Source: Methyloversatilis sp.
GTDB lineage: Bacteria > Pseudomonadota > Gammaproteobacteria > Burkholderiales > Rhodocyclaceae
Assembly: GCA_016791045.1 (NCBI GenBank)
Contig: JAEUNO010000022.1
Coordinates: 1-64,000 of the forward strand
Direction of reading: 5' to 3'
Length of the DNA: 64,000 bases
Position numbers and translations under genes: made by a program. Below the pieces are notes generated by a model that did not search any database, had not been told where the DNA came from, and was given only the letters and a program-made list of their open reading frames with translations. Shown piece after piece: positions 45,409-55,513 of the stretch (position 1 is the first letter of the stretch; every line of letters begins with the position of its first letter).

Positions 45409-46566
45409 TCAGCCGTGCCCGGGCGCGCTTTCCGGGCGCCACATCCAGTGCAGCAAGGCGTAGCCGGCAACCGCGAAGAGGGCACTGACCGAGAACGCCC
45501 AGGCGCCGCCGAGCGGCGCCCACATCCAGCCGGCCAGCAAACCGCCCACCATGCCGCCGGCGCCGAAGGACACGCTGCCGTACAACGCCTGCGCCCGCGC
45601 CTGCTGGCGCGCGTCGAACCACTGGTTCAGCGCCGCCACCGAACCGGCATGAAAGGCGCCGAAGGTCAGGCCATGCAGCAGTTGCGCGCCGATCAGCCAG
45701 AGCGGTGCAGCGACCGCCCAGCCGATGACCGCGAAGCGGAGCACCGCCGCCATCAGCGCCACCAGCAACAACGCGCGCAGCGTGAAGCGGCGGAGCAGCC
45801 ACGGCATGCACAGGAAAACGCCGATCTCGGCCAGCACGCCCAGCGTCCACAGCCCGCCGATCACCCGCTTGCTGTAACCGTGTTCGTCGAGATGGATCGA
45901 ATAGAAGACATACAGCGCGCCATGCGCACAGCTCATGAAGAAGGCCGCGCCGAACAGCCCTGCAACCGGACGGCTGCGCAGGATGGCACGCAGCGACTGC
46001 GTGGCCGCCACTGCGCCGGCGTGCGCCGGCGCCTCCGGCACGCACATCGCGAACAGGAAGATGCCGGCCAGCAACAGACTGCAGGCCCACAGCACGGCAT
46101 CCAGACCGGTGCGTTCGAGTACGTCGCCCAGCAGCAGCACCGTGACGACGAAGCCGACCGATCCCCAGACCCGGATGGCGCCGTAGCGCGACACGCTGGA
46201 TTTCAGGTGTTCCAGCGTGAGCGCCTCGACCAGCGGCAGCGACGCACTCCAGAAGAAGGACATCAGCGCCATGGCGACGAAGACGCCGATGAACTGGTCG
46301 GTGGTGAAGAAGATCAGGAAACCGGCAAGACTGGCCAGCCCTGCCGCACGCACGATGGGCACCCGGGCACCGATGCGGTCGGCCAGCCAGCCCCACAGAC
46401 TGGGCGCAAGAATCCGCATGACCTGCATCAGCGACATGACGATGGCGATGTCGGCCGCGGAGAAATGGATGGAAGAGAGGTAAAGGCCGAAGTAGGGCGA
46501 AAAGGCGCCTACGAAGGCGAAATAGAAGAAGTAATAGGCGGACAGCCGCCAGTAGGGAAGAGGCAT
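45409..46566 (-). CDS. Major facilitator superfamily transporter (HcaT-like)
   Basis: This 385-residue protein has about 12 hydrophobic segments and begins MPLPYWRLSAYYFFYFAFVGAFSPYFGLYLSS, the typical start of the LacY/HcaT-like MFS branch. The loop between helices 2 and 3 reads GWLADRIGARVPIVRA. Substrate is not predictable; relatives move nucleosides or aromatic acids. The frame is open 42 residues further upstream but these are arginine-rich and not family-like, so 46566 is chosen. It precedes leuC on the same strand. Confidence 0.82.
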   Translation of the reverse strand: MPLPYWRLSAYYFFYFAFVGAFSPYFGLYLSSIHFSAADIAIVMSLMQVMRILAPSLWGWLADRIGARVPIVRAAGLASLAGFLIFFTTDQFIGVFVAMALMSFFWSASLPLVEALTLEHLKSSVSRYGAIRVWGSVGFVVTVLLLGDVLERTGLDAVLWACSLLLAGIFLFAMCVPEAPAHAGAVAATQSLRAILRSRPVAGLFGAAFFMSCAHGALYVFYSIHLDEHGYSKRVIGGLWTLGVLAEIGVFLCMPWLLRRFTLRALLLVALMAAVLRFAVIGWAVAAPLWLIGAQLLHGLTFGAFHAGSVAALNQWFDARQQARAQALYGSVSFGAGGMVGGLLAGWMWAPLGGAWAFSVSALFAVAGYALLHWMWRPESAPGHG

Positions 46567-46713
46567 CGGGCGAAGTCTACCCGAGCTGCCCGGGGCGTCG
46601 CAGGCCAGGGGCTGTGCTCGTTTGAGTCGTGCGTCACGTTGCCCCCGGCTGGACGCGTCGCGCCGCCTCGCCCTGCAATGCGCCGGCTGCACGCGTGATG
46701 TTGCGAACAGACC

Positions 46714-47163
46714 CTAGCGCGTGCCGTGCCGGAGCTGGATGGTGCCCTCGCCCACCCGCTGCGCGATCAGGTCGGACTGGATGCCTTCGCTGTAGCTGAC
46801 GATTTCGTATCCCGCGAAACCGCCCGAGCGGGCGAGTTGTTCGGCACGACGCCGGAACACCATGCGCGCTTCGCCCTCGCCACCGGAACGCATGCGCACC
46901 TTCTTCATGCCCAGGTAGTAGGTGTCTTCGGACAGTTTGGCCTCGTCGATGGCCCAGTTCGGCGCCATCGGGTCGAGTACCAGATAGGCCACGTAGGCGG
47001 CGCCGGCGAAATAGATCAGCTTTTCCGGCGTGGTGGCATAGCCGGGCGTCAGCTGCAGCTTTGTATTCGGAATGACCGAACCTGAATTCGGCAGCGTGCG
47101 ATCAAGCGACGTACATGCAGCCAGCAGGCAGGGGGCGATCAACGCGAGCATCCGTGAATTCAT
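46714..47163 (-). CDS. Hypothetical lipoprotein downstream of flgL
   Basis: This 149-residue protein has a lipoprotein signal (MNSRMLALIAPCLLAAC, Cys at 17). The mature part (TPGYATTPEKLIYFAGAAYVAYLVLDPMAPNWAIDEAKLSEDTYYLGMKKVRMRSGGEGEARMVFRRRAEQL and YEIVSYSEGIQSDLIAQRVGEGTIQLR) looks like a small mixed alpha/beta domain. The family is not identified. It starts 8 nt after flgL, so it is probably the last gene of the flagellar transcript, which raises the possibility of an envelope role linked to the flagellum. Confidence 0.75.
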   Translation of the reverse strand: MNSRMLALIAPCLLAACTSLDRTLPNSGSVIPNTKLQLTPGYATTPEKLIYFAGAAYVAYLVLDPMAPNWAIDEAKLSEDTYYLGMKKVRMRSGGEGEARMVFRRRAEQLARSGGFAGYEIVSYSEGIQSDLIAQRVGEGTIQLRHGTR

Positions 47164-47171
47164 GGCGCGCC

Positions 47172-48455
47172 TCAGATGAAGTTGAACAGCGACAGCCCCG
47201 ACACTTTAAGAAAGGACTGCTGCGCCGCCTGCAGATAGGTCTGTTGCTGCGTCAGGCGGCTGATCGCCTCGGTGTAGTTCAGCTCGCGCAGGTCGGCAAG
47301 CTGCGCCTGGAACTGCAGATCGACATCGGCACCGAGTGAATTCAGCGCATCCAGTTCGGCCGCGCGCGCGCCGATGCGCGAGCGCACGGTGAGCAGGGCT
47401 TCCTGTGCCTGATCGATATTGCCTATCGTGGCGGACAGCGTGTTGTTCAGCGCGGCGATGGCCACCGGATTGCCGTTGGTGCCGCCTTCCAGCGCCATCA
47501 CGACGTCGGAGATGGTTTCGAACACGCTTTGCGTCGCGCTGCGATCAAGCGAAAAGCTGTCGCCGGTCGCCGGCGAGCCGGTGATCGAGAAGCGCGCACC
47601 GAGGTCGAACGCCGGTTCGGCGCCCTGCGAAGCCAGCGTGATCGTGTCGCCTTCGACATAGGTCCGCGGGTAAGGCGCGGCACCCGGCGCGGCGCCGGTC
47701 AGCATCGAATTGCCCGACGTGTTGTCGATGATGTCGTAGGTGGTGACGTTGTTGGTCACATCGAACACGATGTTGAAGCTGCCTCCGTTGGTCGCGGCGT
47801 TCCAGTCGACACCGCTGGTCACGCTGCCCAGATCACTGACTGCGCTGCCTGTGTTGCCGGCACCCGGGCTCATCGTGAAATCACCGTTGCCGGTGCGCAT
47901 GCGCATGAACACCGTACTGCCGGAATCGCTGACTGCAATGCGCCGGGCGGAGCCGACCTGCGACTCGCGCTGACCGTCGTCGCCAGCGTAGGTGACGCCC
48001 GCCTCGATGCTGCCGGCGAACGGTTGCGTATCGCTGCGATAGCCCGAGAACAGGAAGTCGCCGAAGGCATCGCGCGAGTTGGCAACCCCCATCAGCCCGG
48101 CGAAGCTGCCGCGGATGTCGGTGGCGATCGATTTCAGGTCGCTGTCGCTGAGTGCGCCGTTGCCGGCCTGGATCAGACGTTCGCGGATCGAGGCGATCAG
48201 GTCGCCGGCGGTGGAAATCTGGGATTCGGCAAAGCCCAGCGCACTGGTCGCATCGCGCCGGTTCACGGCGTGCTGGTCGTTCATGGCCTTGGTCTGGTCT
48301 ATTTCCAGCGCGGTGGCCGATGCAACCGGATCGTCCGACGGCGCGAGCACACGCTTGCCGGTGGACATCTGCTGCTGTGTCCGGAACAGCTCGCTGCTCT
48401 GGCGAACCAGCCCGGCGGTGCCGGTTTCGTAGATGGTGTTGGTGGATATGCGCAT
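47172..48455 (-). CDS. flgL: Flagellar hook-associated protein 3 (FlgL)
   Basis: FlgL forms the second hook-filament junction ring. The 427-residue protein has the N-terminal helix MRISTNTIYETGTAGLVRQSSELFRTQQQMSTGKRVLAPSDDPVASATALEI and the C-terminal helix NIDQAQEALLTVRSRIGARAAELDALNS, with a central D2-like beta domain. It lies 10 bp after flgK. Confidence 0.96.
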   Translation of the reverse strand: MRISTNTIYETGTAGLVRQSSELFRTQQQMSTGKRVLAPSDDPVASATALEIDQTKAMNDQHAVNRRDATSALGFAESQISTAGDLIASIRERLIQAGNGALSDSDLKSIATDIRGSFAGLMGVANSRDAFGDFLFSGYRSDTQPFAGSIEAGVTYAGDDGQRESQVGSARRIAVSDSGSTVFMRMRTGNGDFTMSPGAGNTGSAVSDLGSVTSGVDWNAATNGGSFNIVFDVTNNVTTYDIIDNTSGNSMLTGAAPGAAPYPRTYVEGDTITLASQGAEPAFDLGARFSITGSPATGDSFSLDRSATQSVFETISDVVMALEGGTNGNPVAIAALNNTLSATIGNIDQAQEALLTVRSRIGARAAELDALNSLGADVDLQFQAQLADLRELNYTEAISRLTQQQTYLQAAQQSFLKVSGLSLFNFI

Positions 48456-48465
48456 GTGATTCTCC

Positions 48466-50409
48466 TCAGCGGCCGATCTGCAGCAGGGTGTCGAACAGTC
48501 GGCTGGCCAGTTCGATCATCTTTCCGGCGGCCTGATAGGCCTGCTGGTAGCGCAGCAGGTTGGCCGCCTCTTCATCGAGATTCACGCCGGAGAGCGATTG
48601 CTGTGACTCTTCCACGCGCGACAGCAGCACCTTCTGCGCCGTCTGGTTCACCTGCACCTCGCGCGCCTGGGCGCCGATCGATGCCACCATCTGCGCATAG
48701 GCGCCCTGGAATCCGGTCGATCCGGCGGCCAGCGTGCCGGCGTTCTGCAGCGCACCCAGTGCGAGCAGATTGCGGTTGTCGCCCTGGCCACTGCTGTTCG
48801 GTGCGATGGTGAAGGTGTCACCATTGCGCGGCAGTCCGGACATCTGGAAGGTGAATCCACCCTGGCCGACGAAGGTGAAGCTCTTGCCGGCCGACTCGGT
48901 CGCCGGGTTGTAGGCAATCGTGCCGCCGGGGCCACCCGTCACGTTGAATACGTTCGTGGTGGCATCGAAGGTGAGCGTGATCGGGCCGCCCAGCGGCAGG
49001 CCGGTGGTCGAGGTCACCGTACCGGCGCTGATGCTGCCATTGCCGGTATTGGCCAGCGCCGCCGAGGTGCTGACCGGCATCGCCAGCGCCAGCATGCGCG
49101 GATCCGTGATGACGGTACGGATGTCCGAGCCGCCGTTGCGCGTCGGCTGGATCAGGAAGCTGTCGCCGGGAGCCAGCGTGGTCGCGCCCGAGTCGAGCGT
49201 GAAGCCCTGCGGACTGCCCGGCGGTGGCAATCCGCCCAGGGTCGCCGCCGACCAGCTCTGGTTGTCGGACATGCGTGTGAGCGTGTACGTGGCGCCATCA
49301 AAGGCCAGCCGGTAATCACTGGTGGTCAGCTGCGACGAATCGCTGATCGCGACATTGACCTGCGCGGCCGCCACCGTGCTGTTGGTGCTGGCGGGCAACG
49401 CGCTGCCCACCAGCACGTTGAACACATTGGTGCCGAGCGCCCCATTGAGATCCTGACCCAGCGCGTGCTGCGCATTGAACTGTTCGGCCATGCCGATGGC
49501 GATGCGGCCGAGCGCGTTCTGAGCGCCGTCCAGCGTTTCGCGGCGAAAGGCGAGCAAGCCGCCCAGCTTGCCGCCGTTGATCGTGTCTTCCTGCAGACGC
49601 AGCACCGCACCACCCGGCGCGGTGTAGCTCACTTCGATGCGGCTGGCGTCTTCCAGCGAAGTGCTCGCCGCGAGCGTGAAGCTGCTGCCACCGACCACCA
49701 GCGGCTGACCATTGCCGATGAACAGGTTGATCGAACCGTCGCTCTGCTGCAGCTGCGTCACGCGCGCCAGCTCGTTCAGTTCGGTGATCAGTCGCTCGCG
49801 CGCATCCAGCATGTCGTTGGCGAGGCGGGTCGGGCCGGTCGTGGATTCCGCGACGGCAATCTGTTCGTTGTACTGGGCTATCTGGGTCACCAGCTGGTTG
49901 ATCAGTTCGACCGAACCGGTGATTTCGCCGTTGAGGCCGGTGCGTATCTGTTCAAGCCGCGTATCGAGCGCATTGAAGCGGGCGGTCATGGACTGGGCTG
50001 CGGAAATCGCCGACTGGCGTGACGCCAGCGAAGTCGGCGACGCCGACACGCTCTGCAGGGCGTCGAAGAAGTCGGACATGGCAGGCGACAAGCCAGCCTC
50101 AGGGTCGGCCAGCAGATTGTCGAGCGCAGCGATCTGGTCGGCGTAGGCGCCGTATTCCGCGCTCTGGGTCTTGGCTTCCATCACCTGGGCGGTCAGGAAC
50201 TGGCTGTAGATGCGGCGCACCGTTTCGATCCGTGCGCCCTGCCCGAGGAAGCCGCTGCCGGTCAGTTGCGGATCGTTGGTGCCGAGCACGACCTGCTGCC
50301 GGGTGAAGCCGGGCGTGGCCGCGTTCGAAATGTTGTGACCGGCGGTGATCAGCCCCGCCTTTGCGGCGTTCAGTCCGGTGATCCCGATGTTGTAGAGCTG
50401 CGTTCCCAT
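48466..50409 (-). CDS. flgK: Flagellar hook-associated protein 1 (FlgK)
   Basis: FlgK is the first hook-filament junction protein. The 647-residue protein begins LYNIGITGLNAAKAGLITAGHNISNAATPGFTRQQVVL, the FlgK/FlgE-type N-terminus, and ends with the FlgK C-terminal helix (VNLDEEAANLLRYQQAYQAAGKMIELASRLFDTLLQI). The middle contains long Gly/Ser/Thr-rich beta regions. flgJ lies upstream but is separated by a 600-bp gap holding an oppositely oriented gene. Confidence 0.96.
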   Translation of the reverse strand: MGTQLYNIGITGLNAAKAGLITAGHNISNAATPGFTRQQVVLGTNDPQLTGSGFLGQGARIETVRRIYSQFLTAQVMEAKTQSAEYGAYADQIAALDNLLADPEAGLSPAMSDFFDALQSVSASPTSLASRQSAISAAQSMTARFNALDTRLEQIRTGLNGEITGSVELINQLVTQIAQYNEQIAVAESTTGPTRLANDMLDARERLITELNELARVTQLQQSDGSINLFIGNGQPLVVGGSSFTLAASTSLEDASRIEVSYTAPGGAVLRLQEDTINGGKLGGLLAFRRETLDGAQNALGRIAIGMAEQFNAQHALGQDLNGALGTNVFNVLVGSALPASTNSTVAAAQVNVAISDSSQLTTSDYRLAFDGATYTLTRMSDNQSWSAATLGGLPPPGSPQGFTLDSGATTLAPGDSFLIQPTRNGGSDIRTVITDPRMLALAMPVSTSAALANTGNGSISAGTVTSTTGLPLGGPITLTFDATTNVFNVTGGPGGTIAYNPATESAGKSFTFVGQGGFTFQMSGLPRNGDTFTIAPNSSGQGDNRNLLALGALQNAGTLAAGSTGFQGAYAQMVASIGAQAREVQVNQTAQKVLLSRVEESQQSLSGVNLDEEAANLLRYQQAYQAAGKMIELASRLFDTLLQIGR

Positions 50410-50496
50410 GATGTGTCGTCTCGTTCAGAGTGCTTACGACTCATCTAAGCAAAACCTTTGCCAGCTTTTGTATTTCCGTCACACTGGCCTGCAACA

Positions 50497-50994
50497 ATGC
50501 GTCGAATGACCGGGACAACCGACCGCATACGCAGTACCGACGTGCCTTTCAAGACAATGGCCGGACGCGCCGAATTGGTCCGGCGCAGTGACCGGCTGGA
50601 TCCGTTGGCGCGCGTACTGCTGATAGTGGTGGATGGGCGGCAGGACTTTGCCGCCCTGTTTGCCGCCCTCGGCCGACCCGCTGCGGAGGGCCCGCGTCTG
50701 CTTGCCGCGGCCGCCACACTGCTCGAATTCGGATTGGTCGCGCTTGACGGTCGAGGTACTGACGGCGGCAAGCCAACGCGGCGCTCGCTCGCCATCGCGC
50801 GCCTCTATCTGATGGACGCCATGGAGCGCGCCCTGCGCGGCGATACGGCACGGATCAAGCCCGCGTTGCGTGCGGTGACCGACGAAGCGTCACTGCACGA
50901 GGCCATCGATGTGTGCGTCCACGCATTGCGCGAAGCGGGCGCAGACGGTCAGGCCGATCTCATCCGGCGGCGCTGCCTCGAATTGCTTCCTTGA
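50497..50994 (+). CDS. Hypothetical protein encoded antisense between flgJ and flgK
   Basis: This protein of about 165 residues (start ATG at 50497 or 50506; no strong ribosome site) reads RSTDVPFKTMAGRAELVRRSDRLDPLARVLLIVVDGRQDFAALFAALG, then an alpha-helical C-terminal part (IARLYLMDAMERALRGDTARIKPALRAVTDEASLHEAIDVCVHALREAGADGQADLIRRRCLELL). The composition and codon use look coding. I do not recognise the family. It is convergent with flgJ and divergent from flgK, so it interrupts the otherwise continuous - strand flg operon. Confidence 0.65.
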   Translation: MRRMTGTTDRIRSTDVPFKTMAGRAELVRRSDRLDPLARVLLIVVDGRQDFAALFAALGRPAAEGPRLLAAAATLLEFGLVALDGRGTDGGKPTRRSLAIARLYLMDAMERALRGDTARIKPALRAVTDEASLHEAIDVCVHALREAGADGQADLIRRRCLELLP

Positions 50995-51029
50995 TGCACC
51001 GCCCCGATTTCCCGACCTCGTTCAATGAC

Positions 51030-52013
51030 TCATTCGGTCAGCGCCGAACGCAGCAGCGGGCCGTTGATGATGCGTTCCAGCTTGGCGCCGTACATCGGGT
51101 CGGTCGCGTAGCCCGACTGCTGCAGGCCGCGCGCGAAGCTGCCGGCGTCCTGCGCGCCGACCACGCGCGCATAGCGCGGCTGGTCGAGGAGCAACTTCGC
51201 GTAGTCGGCAAAGCTTTCCTCGTAGGAGCCGTAGCGGCGGAAGGCGCTGTCCTCGCGGGTCCAGCGGCCATCCACGAATTCACTCGCCGAAACCTTCACG
51301 GTCGGGCCCTGCCAGTTGCTGCCTGCCTTGATGTTGAACAGGTTGTGGCTGGCCGCACCATCGGCCGCCGACAGCTCGGCGCGTCCCCAGCCGGTTTCCA
51401 GTGCAGCCTGGGCAACCAGGAACTGGGCCGGAATGCCGGTCGCGCGACTGGCCGACAGCGCCGCCGGCCACACGCGTTCGACGAAGGCCCGTGCATGTGC
51501 CGGAACATTCGGACTGCTGACCGGCGGCTGCTCCGCGGCCAGGCCGGCCAGCACCGACTGCACTGAAGAATCGACAGGTGTTGCCGCACTGCCCTGCAAT
51601 GTCTGCCTGCGCACGGCAGAGATTGCCGCTGGCGGCATCATTGCAATACCGGAAAACTGCGCCGCGTCGGACAGCGGCTTGAGATCGATCGGCATCGACG
51701 TGTCGGCGCTGCGGGCATTTGCGGACAGCTGCCGCTCAAGAACCTTGGCCAACCCGGTGCCTCCGCCCTCGCTCATGACCTGGGCCCACTGCTGGTCGAG
51801 CATGTCCTGGTACATCTTGCTTTCCTGCCCGCCGAACAGTTCGTCGCCAGGCGACGCCTCGCGCATCGACTTGATCACCACCTGCAGGAACATGGCTTCG
51901 AACTGCTTGGCCGCCGCCTTCAATGCCTCCGGCGAGTTGTCGCGCGACGCGCGGCGCAGCACGTCCAGCCCGCGCACATCGGCCGCCAGCGAGGTGAGAC
52001 CGCTGTTCTCCAT
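51030..52013 (-). CDS. flgJ: Flagellar rod assembly protein/muramidase FlgJ
   Basis: FlgJ caps the growing rod and opens peptidoglycan. The 327-residue protein has the rod-binding N-terminal domain (LKAAAKQFEAMFLQVVIKSMREASPGDELFGGQESKMYQDMLDQQWAQVMSEG) and a C-terminal glucosaminidase domain from about residue 170 (ARAFVERVWPAALSASRATGIPAQFLVAQAALETGWG, then HNLFNIKAG and FRRYGSYEESFADYAKLL). The ATG overlaps the flgI stop by one nt. Confidence 0.95.
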   Translation of the reverse strand: MENSGLTSLAADVRGLDVLRRASRDNSPEALKAAAKQFEAMFLQVVIKSMREASPGDELFGGQESKMYQDMLDQQWAQVMSEGGGTGLAKVLERQLSANARSADTSMPIDLKPLSDAAQFSGIAMMPPAAISAVRRQTLQGSAATPVDSSVQSVLAGLAAEQPPVSSPNVPAHARAFVERVWPAALSASRATGIPAQFLVAQAALETGWGRAELSAADGAASHNLFNIKAGSNWQGPTVKVSASEFVDGRWTREDSAFRRYGSYEESFADYAKLLLDQPRYARVVGAQDAGSFARGLQQSGYATDPMYGAKLERIINGPLLRSALTE

Positions 52014-53110
52014 CAGATCACTTCCAGTTCGGCGCGCAGCGCCCCGGCCGCCTTCATCGCCTGCAGGATGATGATCAGGTCCTGCGGGTTGGCGCCCAGC
52101 GCATTCAGCGCCCGCACCACCTCCGACAGGTTCGCGCCCTTCTTCACATTGATCAGTGCGCTGCCCTCCTGCTGGATGTCGATCTGGTTGCGTTCGGCCA
52201 CCACCGTCTGGCCGCCGGACAGCGGACCGGGCTGGCTGATCACCGGCTCGGCGGTGACCGTGACCGTCAGGTTGCCGTGCGCGACCGCGCAGGTGTCCAG
52301 CGTCACCGCCTGATTCATCACCACCGAACCCGTGCGCGAATTGACGACCACCTTGGCCGCCTGCTGCGCCGGCGTCACATCGATGTTTTCCAGCTGGCTC
52401 ATGAAAGCCACGCGTTCGCCCGGATCGAGCGGTGCGCGTACGCGGATGCGCCGGGCATCGGCAGCCACGGCCGTGCCGGGCAGCATGGCCTTGTTGATGG
52501 CGTCGACCATGCGCTGGGCCGTGCCGAAATCGGTCGTGTTGGTTTCCAGTTCGACAAACCCACCCTCGCCGACAGTGGTCGGCACCGCGCGTTCGACCGT
52601 TGCCCCGCCAGCGATGCGACCGACCGACAAGTGATTGACGGTGACCGAAGCGCCACCCGCGGAAGCGCCCACGCCGCCGACCACCACATTGCCCTGGGCC
52701 ATGCCGTACACCTGACCATCGGCACCCTTCAGCGGTGTCATCACCAATGTGCCGCCGCGCAGACTCTTTGCGTTGCCCATCGACGAAACGGTGATGTCCA
52801 GCGCCTGTCCCTGCCGCGCAAAGGGTGGCAGATTGGCGGTGACCATCACGGCCGCCACGTTCTTCAGCTGAAGGTTCTGGCCCGGCGGCAGCGTCACGCC
52901 CAGATTGCCCAGCATGTTGATCACGCTCTGCACGGTGAACGGGGTCTGGGTGGTCTGGTCACCCGAACCATCCAGACCCACGACCAGGCCATAGCCGATC
53001 AGCTGGTTGTTGCGAACGCCGGCCAGCGTCGCGAGGTCCTTGATCCGCTCGGCGTGCGCAGGCGCAACCGAAAGCAGTGCAAGCAGCAGAAAAATCGTTA
53101 TCCGTTTCAT
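52013..53110 (-). CDS. flgI: Flagellar P-ring protein FlgI
   Basis: FlgI forms the periplasmic P ring. The 365-residue protein has a signal peptide ([20 protein letters not shown]), then [39 protein letters not shown] and the C-terminal [41 protein letters not shown], matching the family. A further upstream start is possible but would precede the signal peptide with 20 unlikely residues. The ring indicates a two-membrane cell envelope. Confidence 0.97.
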   Translation of the reverse strand: MKRITIFLLLALLSVAPAHAERIKDLATLAGVRNNQLIGYGLVVGLDGSGDQTTQTPFTVQSVINMLGNLGVTLPPGQNLQLKNVAAVMVTANLPPFARQGQALDITVSSMGNAKSLRGGTLVMTPLKGADGQVYGMAQGNVVVGGVGASAGGASVTVNHLSVGRIAGGATVERAVPTTVGEGGFVELETNTTDFGTAQRMVDAINKAMLPGTAVAADARRIRVRAPLDPGERVAFMSQLENIDVTPAQQAAKVVVNSRTGSVVMNQAVTLDTCAVAHGNLTVTVTAEPVISQPGPLSGGQTVVAERNQIDIQQEGSALINVKKGANLSEVVRALNALGANPQDLIIILQAMKAAGALRAELEVI

Positions 53111-53224
53111 GACAGTTCGCCCTCCGGGCGTTGCTTCCTGGGCAGCGTGACAGCTCTTTATACGGCGCATATGCCGCTTTCAATCACCGGAAAAGACGGC
53201 AAATCCCGCATCACGCAGATTGCT

Positions 53225-53923
53225 TTACAGTGGCATGAAGGTGAGGAAGAAGCGCGCCAGCCAGCCCATGACCTGCGCTTCGTCGATATAGCCATTGGCC
53301 CGGTACTCGATGCGCGCATCGGCCACCTGCGTTGATTGCACCGTATTCGCACCGGAAATCTGGGTCGCATTCACGACACCAGAGAAGCGGATGAACTCGT
53401 TGCCCTGATTGATCGCAACCTGCTTCTCGCCGGACACCACCAGGTTGCCGTTCGGCAGCACTTCGATCACCGTAACCGTGATGGTGCCGGTGAAGTTGTT
53501 GTCGGCCGACGAAGCACCCTTGCCGGAGAAAGCGTTTGCGCTGTTGGCGGCTACCGTGGCGCCCTGCAGGCTCTTGCCCGGCAGGCCCGCGATGGTCGGC
53601 ACGCCCATTTCGATATCCTGCGTGCGGTCTGCCGTACTGGCCGATTTCTTGGCCGCCTGGGTACGTTCGCTGATGTTGATGACCAGCGTATCGCCGACGT
53701 AGCGCGCGCGGCGATCCTCGAACAGCGGTCGCGCGCCGCCGGTCGGCTGGAAAATGGCACCGGCGTTCTGCACGAAATCGGGCTTCGGCGCCGGCCGCGC
53801 GGTCATCGGCTGAAGCACAGCGGTGGGCGGCGTGTTGACACAGCCGGCCAGCATGATCGCCACCACCAGCACGGTGACGAAACCGGCGGCGCGGGCGATC
53901 TGCTGGATGCGTTCGTTGTTCAT
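53225..53923 (-). CDS. flgH: Flagellar L-ring lipoprotein FlgH
   Basis: FlgH forms the outer-membrane L ring. The 232-residue protein has a lipoprotein signal with lipobox (VVAIMLAGC), then GAIFQPTGGARPLFEDRRARYVGDTLVINISERTQAAKK and the C-terminal YRANGYIDEAQVMGWLARFFLTFMPL, all typical. The start at 53923 (MNNERIQQ) is preferred to a start seven codons upstream. It lies 32 bp after flgG and 114 bp before flgI. Confidence 0.96.
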   Translation of the reverse strand: MNNERIQQIARAAGFVTVLVVAIMLAGCVNTPPTAVLQPMTARPAPKPDFVQNAGAIFQPTGGARPLFEDRRARYVGDTLVINISERTQAAKKSASTADRTQDIEMGVPTIAGLPGKSLQGATVAANSANAFSGKGASSADNNFTGTITVTVIEVLPNGNLVVSGEKQVAINQGNEFIRFSGVVNATQISGANTVQSTQVADARIEYRANGYIDEAQVMGWLARFFLTFMPL

Positions 53924-53955
53924 GACGGGTTCTCCACGGGTCATTGCACGACCGA

Positions 53956-54738
53956 TCAGAGCTGGGTCAGCCGGGCGAGCATTTCGTCCGAGGTCTGGAT
54001 GGCGCGCGAATTGATTTCGTATGCCCGCTGGGTCTGGATCATCTGCACCAGTTCCTCGACCACGTTCACGTTCGATGTCTCGACGAAGCCCTGATTCAGC
54101 AGGCCCGCACCGTTGGTGCCCGGTGTGTTGGGCGTCGGCGTGCCGCTCGATGCGGTTTCGACATAGAGGTTTTCGCCGACGCTCTGCAGACCGCCGGTAT
54201 TGACGAAGGTGGCAAGTTGCAGCTGACCGATCTGGGTCGGCGCGGCCTGGCCGGCCTGCAGTGCGCTGACCACACCGTCACGACCGATGGTCAGCGACAC
54301 CGTATCCGGAGGAATCGTGACCTGCGGCTGCACCGGAAATCCGCTCGACGTGACCATCACGCCCTGCGCGTCCTTCTGGAAGGAGCCGTCACGGGTGTAA
54401 GCCAGCGTGCCGTCCGGCATCTGGATCTGGAAGAAGCCCTCGCCCTGCACCGCCACGTCGAGCGAATTGCTGGTCTGCTGCAGATTGCCCTGGGTCTGGA
54501 TGCGCTGGGTGGCCACCGGGCGTACGCCGGTGCCGATCTGCAGACCGGAAGGAATGGTGTTCTGCTGCGTGTTGAGCGCGCCGGGCTGGCGCATCGTCTG
54601 GTAAAGCAAATCCTCGAACACGGCGCGCGCGCGCTTGAAACCGTTGGTGCTGACGTTGGCAAGGTTGTTGGTGATGACATCGAGCTGGGTCTGATGTGCA
54701 TCCATGCCGGTGCGGGCTATCCACAGCGAGCGGATCAT
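53956..54738 (-). CDS. flgG: Flagellar distal rod protein FlgG
   Basis: FlgG forms the distal rod. The 260-residue protein begins [53 protein letters not shown], contains [24 protein letters not shown] and ends with the helix [35 protein letters not shown]. It lies 15 bp after flgF. Confidence 0.98.
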   Translation of the reverse strand: MIRSLWIARTGMDAHQTQLDVITNNLANVSTNGFKRARAVFEDLLYQTMRQPGALNTQQNTIPSGLQIGTGVRPVATQRIQTQGNLQQTSNSLDVAVQGEGFFQIQMPDGTLAYTRDGSFQKDAQGVMVTSSGFPVQPQVTIPPDTVSLTIGRDGVVSALQAGQAAPTQIGQLQLATFVNTGGLQSVGENLYVETASSGTPTPNTPGTNGAGLLNQGFVETSNVNVVEELVQMIQTQRAYEINSRAIQTSDEMLARLTQL

Positions 54739-54753
54739 GGTCGGGTTCTCCGG

Positions 54754-55494
54754 TTATCGGTTGGACAGCAGCTGGGTCGCCGCCTGATCATCGCGCTCTG
54801 CAGTGGTGAGCATGCGCGTCTGCATTTCGAACTGGCGCGACAGCGAAATCATCGCCACCACCTGGTCCACCACGTTCACATTGCTGCCTTCGAGAAAGCC
54901 CGCAGCGACACGCACGTTCTGTGCCTGCGGCACCGGGCCCGGCGTGGTGACGCGGAACAGGCCGTCATCGCCGCGCTTGATCGTGTTCTCGGGCGGATCG
55001 ACCAGCTTGAGCCGGCCGATCTGATTGACCTGATTGACGCCGCCGGTGCGCTGTACGGCGGACAGGGTGCCGTCGGCGCCGATGGTGACCTCGGTATCCG
55101 GCGGCACGGTGATCGGGCCGGTCTCACCCTGCACCGGGATACCGTTGTGATTCTGCAGCACCCCGGTCGGGCTGATCTGCAGATGGCCGTTGCGTGTGTA
55201 GGCCTCGGTGCCGTCAGGCATGGCCAGGGCGAACCAGCCACTGCCCTTGATGGCGACGTCGTAGGCGCCACCGGTCTGCTGCAGCGGGCCGGGCGTGAAA
55301 TCGTTCTTGACACTGGCATCCACCACGAAGGCGCGCGACGCGAACGCTTCGGTCTGCACCGGCACGGCGCGCAGCCGGTGCTCTTCGGCGCGATAGCCGG
55401 TACTCGACGCGTTCGCGAGATTCTGCGCGACCGACGCCTGACGCTCCAGCGTCCATTTGGCGCCGCTCATCGCTGTATAGATCATGCGGTCCAT
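54754..55494 (-). CDS. flgF: Flagellar proximal rod protein FlgF
   Basis: FlgF is a proximal rod subunit. The 246-residue protein begins MDRMIYTAMSGAKWTLERQASVAQNLANASSTGYRAEEHRLRAVPVQ and has AIKGSGWFALAMPDGTEAYTRNGHLQISPTGVLQNHNG. The C-terminal NVNVVDQVVAMISLSRQFEMQTRML is typical. It follows flgE by 19 bp. Confidence 0.97.
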   Translation of the reverse strand: MDRMIYTAMSGAKWTLERQASVAQNLANASSTGYRAEEHRLRAVPVQTEAFASRAFVVDASVKNDFTPGPLQQTGGAYDVAIKGSGWFALAMPDGTEAYTRNGHLQISPTGVLQNHNGIPVQGETGPITVPPDTEVTIGADGTLSAVQRTGGVNQVNQIGRLKLVDPPENTIKRGDDGLFRVTTPGPVPQAQNVRVAAGFLEGSNVNVVDQVVAMISLSRQFEMQTRMLTTAERDDQAATQLLSNR

Positions 55495-55513
55495 GGTGTG
55501 TCCTCAGTGGCGG

